12,832 bases of DNA from CALGYY01 sp964585485 (GTDB taxonomy: Bacteria > Bacteroidota > Bacteroidia > Bacteroidales > CAIWKO01), in NCBI GenBank assembly GCA_964585485.1, contig CAZPDS010000072.1, positions 1-12,832 on the forward strand. Direction: 5' to 3'. The notes beneath the pieces were generated by a model. That model searched no databases. It saw nothing but the letters and a program-made list of their open reading frames with translations, and had not been told where the DNA came from. The position numbers and the translations under genes are program-made. Shown here piece after piece: positions 6,547 to 12,832 of this stretch (the first letter of the stretch is position 1; every line of letters starts with the position of its first letter).

Positions 6547-7647
6547 ATGATTTTATCAAGAAAGTTTTTTATTGCGGGGATGGGGTTGCTGGTTTGCGGC
6601 CTTGTACTGCAAGCAGGGCCGGCGACGGCACAAAAGATTGAAACTACCAAATCGCTGAAAGCAACCGCGGTGAAGAACCAGGCCAATTCCGGTACCTGTT
6701 GGAGTTTCGCAACCGTATCTTTTCTGGAAAGCGAGATGTTGCGCCTTAACAAGGGCAAGCACGATTTGTCTGAAATGTTTAACGTTTACCACGCCTACCT
6801 TGACAAGGCTGAACGCTACATCCGCCTGGGTGGCAAAGCCAGTCTCAGTCCGGGCGGGCAGGCCCACGATGTGCTGGATGTGATCCGCACCTACGGTATG
6901 GTCCCCGAAGAAGCCTTCAGCGGGCTCAAGGACGACAAGGATCTTCACGATCATTCCGCCCTTGACGAAGCCCTGGTGAACGTCATGAAATCTGCGCTGG
7001 ATCGTCAGGAAAACGCCTGTAACGACAGTCCCTGGCGCCAACGTGCCGACTCTGTCTTAACGGCCAGGCTCGGGTCTCTCCCGGAAACCTTTACGTTCAA
7101 GGGCAATCAGTACACAGCCCTCTCCTACGCCCGTGAACTCGGCATTAACCCGGATGATTACATTGAACTTACGTCGTATTCGCACCATCCCTGGTACAAG
7201 AACATCGTGCTGGAAGTACCCGATAACTGGTCGGCCGGATCCTACTTCAATCTGCCCCTTGATGATCTGATGCGCGTCATGGAAAATGCCATCAGCAACG
7301 GATATACATTCTGCTGGGACGGAGACGTAAGCTGCGAGCCCCGCTTTTCGCAAAACGACGGCGTTGCTACGCTCACCGCTTATCCCAACGGCATCAGCGC
7401 CGAAATCCGGCAGCATGCCTTCGATGACTTCTCCACCACTGACGATCACCTTATGCACATCACCGGCCTGGGCAAGGACGAGCAGGGCAAAACCTACTTT
7501 CTCACCAAGAATTCCTGGAGTGAAAAAAAAGGAAACAAAGGCTATTGGTGGATGTCGGACGATTTTGTTCGGCTCAATACCATCGCTATCCTGGTGCATA
7601 AAGAGGCCCTTCCGGCGGATCTCCGGACCAAACTCAAATTGGATTAG
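6547..7647 (+). CDS. Secreted C1-family cysteine peptidase, bleomycin hydrolase/PepC-like
   Basis: A 366-residue papain-fold peptidase. Residues 1-28 form a signal peptide (cleavage at ATA-Q), so unlike cytoplasmic PepC it is exported. The catalytic residues are readable: oxyanion Q45 and nucleophile C51 in KNQANSGTCWSF, H304 in DDHLMHITG, and N322 in KNSWSEKKGNKGYWWM. The SLSPGGQAHDVLDVIRTYGMVPEE region and NPDDYIELTSYSHHPWY are conserved in the C1B aminopeptidases common in Bacteroidota. As I recall the Bacteroides relatives, they carry an extra segment between the DGDVS region (258-262) and the catalytic His that is shorter here, and they have WG where this protein has WS after the Asn. 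It carries no T9SS sorting domain, so a periplasmic location is likeliest. The gene is separated from the upstream M48 gene mainly by the heptad array. Confidence 0.88.
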   Translation: MILSRKFFIAGMGLLVCGLVLQAGPATAQKIETTKSLKATAVKNQANSGTCWSFATVSFLESEMLRLNKGKHDLSEMFNVYHAYLDKAERYIRLGGKASLSPGGQAHDVLDVIRTYGMVPEEAFSGLKDDKDLHDHSALDEALVNVMKSALDRQENACNDSPWRQRADSVLTARLGSLPETFTFKGNQYTALSYARELGINPDDYIELTSYSHHPWYKNIVLEVPDNWSAGSYFNLPLDDLMRVMENAISNGYTFCWDGDVSCEPRFSQNDGVATLTAYPNGISAEIRQHAFDDFSTTDDHLMHITGLGKDEQGKTYFLTKNSWSEKKGNKGYWWMSDDFVRLNTIAILVHKEALPADLRTKLKLD

Positions 7648-7717
7648 CAAGGGCATTTACGAAGCACAATTCGGGGCACGGCGTTCAGGCCCAACAAGCG
7701 AAATCTTTAGCCTACCC

Positions 7718-7748
7718 TTGCAAGATCACGGCAGACTTTGTACCTTGC
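7718..7748 (+). promoter_or_regulatory. Candidate promoter for the coiled-coil protein gene
   Basis: TTG at 7718-7720, a 20-nt spacer, then TACCTTGC at 7741-7748. The spacing fits the Bacteroidota -33/-7 pattern; the -7 box keeps TAnnTT but not the final TG. It lies 33 nt upstream of the ATG at 7782. The gap 7648-7781 otherwise holds no ORF and no poly-T terminator for the preceding gene. Confidence 0.35.
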
Positions 7749-7781
7749 ACCCCGGTTCATAAATACTTAACAAAGTTGTAT

Positions 7782-8999
7782 ATGAAAAAGATTTTTACTC
7801 TCCTCGTCGCCCTGCTGGCGTTTTCCTGCTTTGCTCAGGACAGTGTTCAACCCGCCTACGCACAAGCACTTCAGGACCGTCAGGGTCTGTGCGATGCGCT
7901 CAACAGCGCGCTAAGCCTGAACGATACGAGTGTTGCCGGATACAAGGATCTCACCCTGAAAATGGCCGCTCTGCTCCAGGCCGACTCTGCTATCATTGCC
8001 GGGGACCTGGTCCGCGAAACGGCCCGCGCCGACAGCCTGTCGTTGCAATTGGCGGAAGCCTCCAAAGAAAAGAGCATCCCGCTGGGTGAACAACTGAAGA
8101 AAAACCTCTACCTGCAAATCGCCCTCGGAGTAGCCGCCCTTTTCCTCATTTTATTTGTAGTGATGCTGGTCATGATGCTGGGCAAAACCACCAAAGCCGG
8201 AAAGATCCATAAGCAACTCGAAGAAAAAGAAGAGCAGCTTAGCATGATGCAGGACCGGCTTGAGAAAGCAGAAGCCGAAGAAAAAGCAGAATTAGCTCAG
8301 CTCAACAAAAGTCTCGACGAAGCCAAGGCTCAGGCGGAACAGCAAGCCCGCACCTTCAGCACCCGGGAATCCGAGTACAAATCCCAGGTGGCGGTCATCG
8401 AAGAGCGAATGAAAGAGGCCAGTCAGAAAGAGAGCGACCTGAATTATAAGGTATTCCAGCTTGAGCTGAAACTAAAAAACGAATTGGAAAGCACGCTTTC
8501 GCAGAAGTGTGCGCTGGAGAACAAAGTAGTCGATCTCGAGCGGGAACTCTCCGAAGCCCGCATCAGGATTGAGGAAAACAAGCAAGTGCCCGTTGATATT
8601 TCGGGCTTCGAAAGTAAGATTAACAGTCTTGAATGGGAACTTGGTGAAGCCCGTCGCCTGCTGGAAGAACAACAACAGCAACCTGCTCCGGAAACCGAAG
8701 AACTGCACGCCACCATTGCCGGGCTGCAGCGTGAACTGGCCGAGGCTCGTCTGCAAAGCACCGCCAATCCTACCGACGACAGTGTAGAATCCTACGAAAT
8801 TCAGGACCTCAAATCAAAAATCGACTGGTACGCCCATGAGGCTGATTACTTCCGCGACCTGATCGCCAGGCAGAATGAGGAAAAAGAAGCCTTACTCCGC
8901 GACATGGAACAGCTTCGACTGCAAGCCGGAAACGCTCAACAGCAGCAGGAACGCATCGATGAGCTGCTGCGATTCATTGATCAGTTCCGCCAGGCCTAG
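7782..8999 (+). CDS. Membrane-anchored coiled-coil protein of unknown function
   Basis: A 405-residue protein I do not recognise as a named family. It begins with a signal peptide (MKKIFTLLVALLAFSCFA, cleavage before Q19; the Cys at 16 is not in a good lipobox). A helical region of about 85 residues follows, likely periplasmic, then one strong transmembrane segment at about 109-134 followed by KTTKAGKIHK, which by the positive-inside rule puts the rest in the cytoplasm. Residues 141-400 are almost continuous Glu/Lys/Gln/Leu-rich coiled coil. Within it the motif [DSG]-L-[EQ]-x-E-L-x-E-A-R occurs three times, at 251-260, 282-291 and 314-323, so there is an internal repeat of about 31-32 residues. 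The ATG at 7782 is preferred over a TTG two codons earlier. The stop lies 2 nt from the convergent receptor gene. A structural or scaffolding role is inference. Confidence 0.8.
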   Translation: MKKIFTLLVALLAFSCFAQDSVQPAYAQALQDRQGLCDALNSALSLNDTSVAGYKDLTLKMAALLQADSAIIAGDLVRETARADSLSLQLAEASKEKSIPLGEQLKKNLYLQIALGVAALFLILFVVMLVMMLGKTTKAGKIHKQLEEKEEQLSMMQDRLEKAEAEEKAELAQLNKSLDEAKAQAEQQARTFSTRESEYKSQVAVIEERMKEASQKESDLNYKVFQLELKLKNELESTLSQKCALENKVVDLERELSEARIRIEENKQVPVDISGFESKINSLEWELGEARRLLEEQQQQPAPETEELHATIAGLQRELAEARLQSTANPTDDSVESYEIQDLKSKIDWYAHEADYFRDLIARQNEEKEALLRDMEQLRLQAGNAQQQQERIDELLRFIDQFRQA

Positions 9000-9001
9000 C
9001 C

Positions 9002-11578
9002 TTAAAACTTGGCCACCAGTTTCACATTAATCAAACGGCGTGTCAGTTCGTTGGGAACAGCGTACTGGCGGTTGTTTACATCCTTCACCCACAGATAAGA
9101 GATGGTATTAAGGCGCCCCAGGAGGTTGTACACTTCGGCGCTAAGCCAAACCGAACGCATAAACCGCAGCGGGTTTCTCTTTTTGAAGGTGCGGTTTTCG
9201 CTCAGCAGCATTTTGGAAAAGCCCACATCCACGCGGAAATAAGAAGGCGACCGTAAAGTATCCTTGTAGCGATCGTGGCTGGGGGGACCAAAGGCCAGGC
9301 CCGTTGAATACACCAGGTTCAGGTGCATTTTATAGGTGGGGAATTTGGGAAGATAATCCTGAAAAAAGAGATTAATACTCAGCAATTGGTCCGTGGGCCG
9401 CGGAACATAGCCCGGCTCATGCCGCAGGCTGTCAACCACCGGGTTCACAGAATAGCCCGGTATCACTTCATTTCCGGCCGCATCATAATACGTATAATAA
9501 TAATCATCAACAATATCTTCGCGGGTCTGCATCAGCGAAAAGCCCAACCAGCTTTCTACATCCTTCACAAACTCCCCGTTAATCTTAACATCCAGTCCCG
9601 TAGCATAGCCCCGTGCCATATTTTCGGCAAAGTAGCGCAGGCGAACGTTGTCAATTTCGTAGGGAACCAGTTTATCAAGGTATTTATAGTACACCTCCGA
9701 AAGGATTTTAAACGGACGGTTCCATAACTTCAGATGCCAATCGGCGCCCGCCACAAAATGATACGATCGCTGGGCGCGGAGTTCCGGGTTCAGCACGCCG
9801 TCGAATCCACGGAGTTCCTTGTAGAAGGGTGGCTGATTATACACCCCGGCGGAGATGCGGAACACGACATCGCGTTTCCAGTTGGGTTTAAAGGTGGTCG
9901 TCAGGCGGGGGCTGATCACCAGTTCCTTGTTGTACGTCCACCAGCTGGCCCGGGCCCCGGCGGAGAAGGTAACGCGCAGGCTGTCGACGTACCAGGTCCA
10001 GGTGTCCTGAAAAAAGGCCGAGAAACGATGGGTGAACAAATCAATATCGGTGCGGACAACGTCCTGCAGCAAGAGTGGATTTTGCGGCTGCAGCGACGGA
10101 TTCGTATAACCGACGCTATCGGCGGGACGAAGCAGGGTAAAGCCGGACGAATCTATCATCGTCCACTCTTTCAAGCGGTCGTAAATGATCTCTCCCTGGT
10201 ACTTCACACCCCATTGAAAGAAATTCCGTTTCTTCGTCATCGCTCCCTTATGCTCCACACTGTAAACCGTAGCATCCAATTCGTTACGGGCGTGGGAGAA
10301 ATGGGTGCCCACGCCCAGGTTTTGGGTGACTTCCCCAAAAGTTTCCTTACTGAAATCAGTTTCCAGCAAGCCGATCCAGTACTGTCCGTTGATATCCCAG
10401 GCTTCGCTTTCGCTGGTGCGGAAAGCCGAAGCAATAAACTTCAGCTTCAGGTTATCGTTGGGCGTCCACGTGGTACTAAGAGCGCCGAAGTACGTATAGA
10501 TCCGGTCGAGTTCCTGTCCGTCAAAAAAGATCTTTAAACGATAGGATTCCTGGATGGTTCCAAATTCCGTTTCGCGGCTCTCCGGCACCACCAAATATTT
10601 ATTACGGGCAAAATTTCCCAGGAACCCCAGCTCTACTTTTTTGCTCAGCTTATAATTCATGCAGGCCTGTACATCCGTAAAGGAAGGCTTGTACTGACCT
10701 TTGGTTTGCAATTGGTTTAAGATATATTGATTGGATTTCTGCCGTGCACCAATCAGGTAATCGAAGCGCTTTTTCAGCGCGGTTCCTTCCAGATGAGCGG
10801 AGGCTCCCAGCAAACTCAGGGTCACGCTTCCTGCGAATTCGGTGGGCCGGCGGTAGGTGATGTCGAGCACCGACGACATTTTATCGCCGTATTTGGAATC
10901 AAAGCCGCCGGAGGAAAACAGCACATTGTCGGCCAGGTCGGAATTCACAAAGCTAAGCCCTTCCTGTTCGCCGGAACGGGTAAGCAGGGGGCGGTAGATT
11001 TCGATATCGTTGACATACACCAGGTTTTCGTCGAAGTTTCCACCGCGTACCGAATACTGCGAACTCAGCTCATTGTTCGAATAGACACCCAGGCTGGTTT
11101 TCTTCACCAACTCTTCAATGCCGCTACCAGAGAGGCTTGGAATGATATCGGCATGTTTTGTTTCGATGCGGATAATGGTCGCACGCTCTATCTTTTCGCC
11201 TACTATATTGGTGCCTTCAATATTGATAACATCCACGTCCAGCACCATATCCAAAGTCGCTCGCTCGTAGGGCTTCAGCGTCAGGACTCGGGAAACTTTT
11301 TTGTAGCCCACGCAGGAGTATACCAAGGTAATTGCTTCGCCGGCGGGCACATGGAGGCTGTACTTTCCGTCGCGACCGGTCATGGTTCCAATAGGTTTCC
11401 CGAACACCGCCACGCTGGCCGATTCGATCGCTTGTCCCTGTTTGCCCGTGATAGTACCACTCAGCACGGCCTGCTGCTGTGCAAAAAGCGAAGCCGGAGC
11501 CAGGACCAGCAGCCACAGCAAAGCGCGCAGCAGTCGATGGCTAAGTCTTCGTATTCCGGCCAGCACCAAGGACTTCAT
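9002..11578 (-). CDS. TonB-dependent outer-membrane receptor with N-terminal CPD domain
   Basis: An 858-residue outer-membrane receptor. Residues 1-33 are a signal peptide ending LFA-Q. Residues about 37-113 form a carboxypeptidase-regulatory-like beta-sandwich (GTITGKQGQAIESASVAV, then GRDGKYSLHVPAG and SCVGYKK), the extension common in Bacteroidota receptors. The plug domain (about 140-245) contains SQYSVRGGNFDENLVYVNDIEIYRP and GGFDSKYGDKMSSVLDI, standard plug motifs. The remaining 600 or so residues are beta-barrel, ending in Phe as outer-membrane proteins typically do. It lacks the SusC signature and no susD neighbour is present, so it is not a glycan-utilisation pair; the ligand is unknown. 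The ATG at 11578 overlaps the TGA of the upstream CPD gene by one base, indicating translational coupling. A GTG one codon earlier is possible but less likely. Confidence 0.92.
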   Translation of the reverse strand: MKSLVLAGIRRLSHRLLRALLWLLVLAPASLFAQQQAVLSGTITGKQGQAIESASVAVFGKPIGTMTGRDGKYSLHVPAGEAITLVYSCVGYKKVSRVLTLKPYERATLDMVLDVDVINIEGTNIVGEKIERATIIRIETKHADIIPSLSGSGIEELVKKTSLGVYSNNELSSQYSVRGGNFDENLVYVNDIEIYRPLLTRSGEQEGLSFVNSDLADNVLFSSGGFDSKYGDKMSSVLDITYRRPTEFAGSVTLSLLGASAHLEGTALKKRFDYLIGARQKSNQYILNQLQTKGQYKPSFTDVQACMNYKLSKKVELGFLGNFARNKYLVVPESRETEFGTIQESYRLKIFFDGQELDRIYTYFGALSTTWTPNDNLKLKFIASAFRTSESEAWDINGQYWIGLLETDFSKETFGEVTQNLGVGTHFSHARNELDATVYSVEHKGAMTKKRNFFQWGVKYQGEIIYDRLKEWTMIDSSGFTLLRPADSVGYTNPSLQPQNPLLLQDVVRTDIDLFTHRFSAFFQDTWTWYVDSLRVTFSAGARASWWTYNKELVISPRLTTTFKPNWKRDVVFRISAGVYNQPPFYKELRGFDGVLNPELRAQRSYHFVAGADWHLKLWNRPFKILSEVYYKYLDKLVPYEIDNVRLRYFAENMARGYATGLDVKINGEFVKDVESWLGFSLMQTREDIVDDYYYTYYDAAGNEVIPGYSVNPVVDSLRHEPGYVPRPTDQLLSINLFFQDYLPKFPTYKMHLNLVYSTGLAFGPPSHDRYKDTLRSPSYFRVDVGFSKMLLSENRTFKKRNPLRFMRSVWLSAEVYNLLGRLNTISYLWVKDVNNRQYAVPNELTRRLINVKLVAKF

Positions 11579-12225
11579 CACTGCACGCGTTTTGTTTTGA
11601 ATTTACCTTCCCGCCAGGCTTTAATGAACCGAGCCCAGGCTAATGGATTCAGGAGGTTGTTGGGCGGAAACTGCCCGGCGTAATACAGTTTATCCGTGTA
11701 CCGCTGCACCACGTTGCGGAAGTTCATCGAACCATCCATAGGCATGAATTGGTACACCACCCGCGATTCGATTTCTTCAATATTTTTCCGGGCCCGCTCC
11801 AGTTCGTCGTCGGGAATCTCGGCCTTCACAAAAGCGTTTTTAAATTGCTCGTACGTAGGCCAGGGGTAGATAAAAGTTTCGTCGAGATAAAGCGTATCGG
11901 GGCGCATGATTTGAATCAGTGTATAGCGATCTTTTGTCAAGGTATCCGGAATATGATAGTACACCGTTTTGAATCCCAGGCTGGAAAAGATCAGGGTTTC
12001 ATTTCGGCGGGCCGCCACTGAAAAGAATCCACCGAGATCGGTCAGCGTACCGCGGTAGGAACCTTCAATGGCAATGCTGACGAAGGGCAGGGGCCTAAGA
12101 CTATCGTCGGTAACCACCACGCCGGAAAACTGGAGGTAGGTAGAATCCGTAAATTGTGACTGAACAGGACCCGCGAACATCACGAGAAAGACGAATAACA
12201 AGGCGAGCCTGTACTTAATTTGCAT
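11578..12225 (-). CDS. Secreted CPD-domain protein coupled to the TonB-dependent receptor
   Basis: A 215-residue exported protein. Residues 1-23 are a signal peptide (cleavage at QS-Q). Residues about 32-108 are a carboxypeptidase-regulatory-like domain: FSGVVVTDDSLRPLPFVSIAI, GTLTDLGGFFSV and FSSLGFKTVYYHI mark its strands. A distinctive C-terminal region follows, with YPWPTYEQFKNAF at 120-132 and a charged helix DDELERARKNIEEIESRV, which I recognise as a recurring but functionally uncharacterised arrangement in Bacteroidota CPD proteins. The protein ends in a Lys-rich tail. The ATG at 12225 is chosen over an in-frame TTG at 12291 because it opens the signal peptide. Its stop overlaps the receptor start as TGATG, so the two products are probably made in a fixed ratio and may act together at the outer membrane; the partnership is inferred from the gene arrangement. 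Confidence 0.82.
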   Translation of the reverse strand: MQIKYRLALLFVFLVMFAGPVQSQFTDSTYLQFSGVVVTDDSLRPLPFVSIAIEGSYRGTLTDLGGFFSVAARRNETLIFSSLGFKTVYYHIPDTLTKDRYTLIQIMRPDTLYLDETFIYPWPTYEQFKNAFVKAEIPDDELERARKNIEEIESRVVYQFMPMDGSMNFRNVVQRYTDKLYYAGQFPPNNLLNPLAWARFIKAWREGKFKTKRVQ

Positions 12226-12261
12226 GAACCCTGATTTTTGTGAATGCGAACGCTGGTCGTA

Positions 12262-12292
12262 TAAAAATATTGCACATTGGTGGCGGTGCAAA
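12262..12292 (-). promoter_or_regulatory. Promoter of the CPD protein/TonB receptor operon
   Basis: On the minus strand, TTTG (12289-12292), a 19-nt spacer, then TATTTTTA (12262-12269). Both elements and the spacing fit the Bacteroidota -33/-7 pattern, with only the last base of the -7 box off. It lies 36 nt upstream of the ATG at 12225 and just downstream of the rpmB terminator, so the operon starts independently. Confidence 0.6.
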
Positions 12293-12306
12293 ACCGGCTT
12301 AAAATT

Positions 12307-12339
12307 AAAAAAAAAGCTGTTACCATCACGGGCAACAGC
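12307..12339 (-). terminator. Rho-independent terminator of rpmB
   Basis: Read on the minus strand, GCTGTTGCC pairs with GGTAACAGC (nine pairs including one G-T) around a six-base CGTGAT loop, followed directly by nine T residues (12307-12315). It sits 24 nt after the rpmB stop codon. This is a textbook intrinsic terminator and the only one I find in the window. Confidence 0.9.
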
Positions 12340-12363
12340 ATTTTAAAATAATGTATTCGTCGA

Positions 12364-12603
12364 CTAGCGGGTAAGGAAACCCTTTTCACGGGCTTCTTTT
12401 ACAGCTGCCGTAATTCCCTTTTTGTCGATGGTGCGTAAACCCGAGGTTGATACCTTCAGGGTAATCCACTTATCTTCTTCAGGAATATAGAATTTCTTGG
12501 TCTGAAGGTTAACGTTAAATTTTCTCTTGGTTTTGATATTCGAGTGAGAAACGTTATTACCAATCATCAACGTTTTTCCGGTAATTTCGCACATTCTGGC
12601 CAT
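12364..12603 (-). CDS. rpmB: 50S ribosomal protein L28
   Basis: A 79-residue basic protein readily recognised as L28 of the Bacteroidota type: MARMCEITGKTLMIGNNVSH at the N-terminus, then a TKRKFNVNLQTKKFYIPEED segment, and WITLKVSTSGLRTIDKKGI towards the C-terminus. It is a structural protein of the large ribosomal subunit. Only one Cys (C5) is present, so this is a zinc-free form. The gene has its own promoter upstream and an intrinsic terminator just downstream, so it appears monocistronic; the genes often found next to rpmB in this phylum (rpmG for L33 and a small DUF4295 gene) do not follow it here. Confidence 0.97.
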   Translation of the reverse strand: MARMCEITGKTLMIGNNVSHSNIKTKRKFNVNLQTKKFYIPEEDKWITLKVSTSGLRTIDKKGITAAVKEAREKGFLTR

Positions 12604-12640
12604 GGCTGTATCTTTTACTGATTATTTTTAAAACGGAGTG

Positions 12641-12673
12641 CAAATATCGGTATTTTATTTTGAATAAACCAAA
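12641..12673 (-). promoter_or_regulatory. rpmB promoter
   Basis: On the minus strand, TTTG (12670-12673), a 21-nt AT-rich spacer, then GATATTTG (12641-12648), which matches TAnnTTTG except for the first base. It lies 37 nt upstream of the rpmB ATG. Both boxes and the spacing agree with the Bacteroidota consensus, making this one of the better promoters in the window. Confidence 0.6.
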
Positions 12674-12709
12674 TTTTGATGAAGATTTTTGTACGAAGGC
12701 ATTGACGGG

Positions 12710-12730
12710 GAATTAGAAATTAAGAATTAG
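12710..12730 (+). repeat. Short heptad array, same family as 6388-6527
   Basis: Three in-phase seven-base units, GAATTAG, AAATTAA and GAATTAG, on the same strand as the long array. They lie upstream of the rpmB promoter and just before the GC-rich hairpin region. At this length chance is possible, but the unit match to the long array is close. Confidence 0.55.
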
Positions 12731-12777
12731 TTTTTCGACATATTCTGTCTTCCGGAACTATCAACCCCCATCCCCGG

Positions 12778-12799
12778 CCTTCCCCCATCCGGGGGAAGG
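12778..12799. repeat. GC-rich intergenic palindrome (REP-like hairpin)
   Basis: CCTTCCCCC (12778-12786) and GGGGGAAGG (12791-12799) form a perfect nine-base-pair stem with a four-base ATCC loop. The flanking text, ATCAACCCCCATCCCCGG before and GGTGCCCGC after, resembles dispersed intergenic repeats that I recall from many Bacteroidota genomes. There is no poly-T tract on either side, so it is not a classical terminator. The rest of 12604-12832 holds no gene I can support. Confidence 0.6.
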
Positions 12800-12832
12800 G
12801 TGCCCGCTGCGCTGATATGCTGCCTTGCGGCG

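Noticed and set aside
7057..7656. 199-codon open frame on the minus strand opposite the C1 peptidase
   Set aside because: The plus strand encodes all catalytic residues of a known family here; the antisense frame has no recognisable features.
7647..7721. Inverted repeat GCAAGGG/CCCTTGC spanning the gap after the C1 peptidase gene
   Set aside because: Arms are seven bases and 61 nt apart, which is compatible with chance; the right arm coincides with the candidate -33 TTG.
9734..10537. 267-codon open frame on the plus strand opposite the receptor barrel
   Set aside because: Same reasoning: it lies wholly inside the receptor gene, with no motifs and no promoter.
10727..11683. 318-codon open frame on the plus strand opposite the receptor gene
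   Set aside because: It is antisense to the well-supported TonB-dependent receptor, shows no recognisable domain or signal, and its length follows from codon bias of the opposite strand.
9002..12225. SusC/SusD-type polysaccharide utilisation locus
   Set aside because: The receptor lacks the SusC signature, the partner is a CPD protein rather than SusD, and there are no glycoside hydrolases nearby.

Overview
This window looks like chromosomal housekeeping DNA from a member of the Bacteroidota with roughly balanced base composition. The evidence is a secreted protein ending in a type IX secretion (Por) sorting domain, a TonB-dependent receptor with an N-terminal carboxypeptidase-regulatory-like (CPD) domain, signal peptides that end just before Gln, start sites without convincing Shine-Dalgarno sequences, and several upstream boxes resembling the Bacteroidota -7 (TAnnTTTG) and -33 (TTTG/TTG) elements. 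Class or family cannot be fixed from these genes. I see no phage, plasmid, transposase, integrase, CRISPR, tRNA or rRNA signal.

Layout, left to right. Positions 1-1456 (minus): a saccharopine dehydrogenase (lysine pathway), followed 12 nt later by the 5' end of a DjlA/TerB-like gene that runs off the window edge. Positions 1661-3446 (plus): a small secreted protein, probably an outer-membrane beta-barrel, then an MFS transporter. Positions 3488-5491 (minus, convergent with the MFS gene): arfB (ribosome rescue hydrolase) followed by a T9SS-exported HEXXH metalloprotease. Positions 5571-8999 (plus): an M48 lipoprotein protease, a 140-bp perfectly phased array of 20 degenerate heptanucleotides, a secreted C1 (bleomycin hydrolase-like) cysteine peptidase, and a single-span membrane protein with a long cytoplasmic coiled coil. 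Positions 9002-12225 (minus): a CPD-domain secreted protein translationally coupled to a TonB-dependent receptor, behind a good promoter. Positions 12364-12603 (minus): rpmB (L28) with its own promoter and a clear intrinsic terminator. Positions 12604-12832: non-coding DNA with the rpmB promoter, three more heptads of the same family, and a GC-rich hairpin that looks like a dispersed intergenic repeat.

The genes do not form one pathway. Much of the window concerns the cell envelope: two beta-barrel proteins, three unrelated exported proteases (surface or secreted metalloprotease, M48 lipoprotein, C1 peptidase), a transporter and a membrane-anchored coiled-coil protein. No intergenic stretch exceeds 300 bases; the longest are 12604-12832, 1457-1660 and 6387-6546, and the contents of each are listed. 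No defence, toxin or biosynthetic system is visible. The most unusual items are the phased heptad arrays, the coiled-coil protein with about 31-residue internal repeats, and the coupled CPD/receptor pair.
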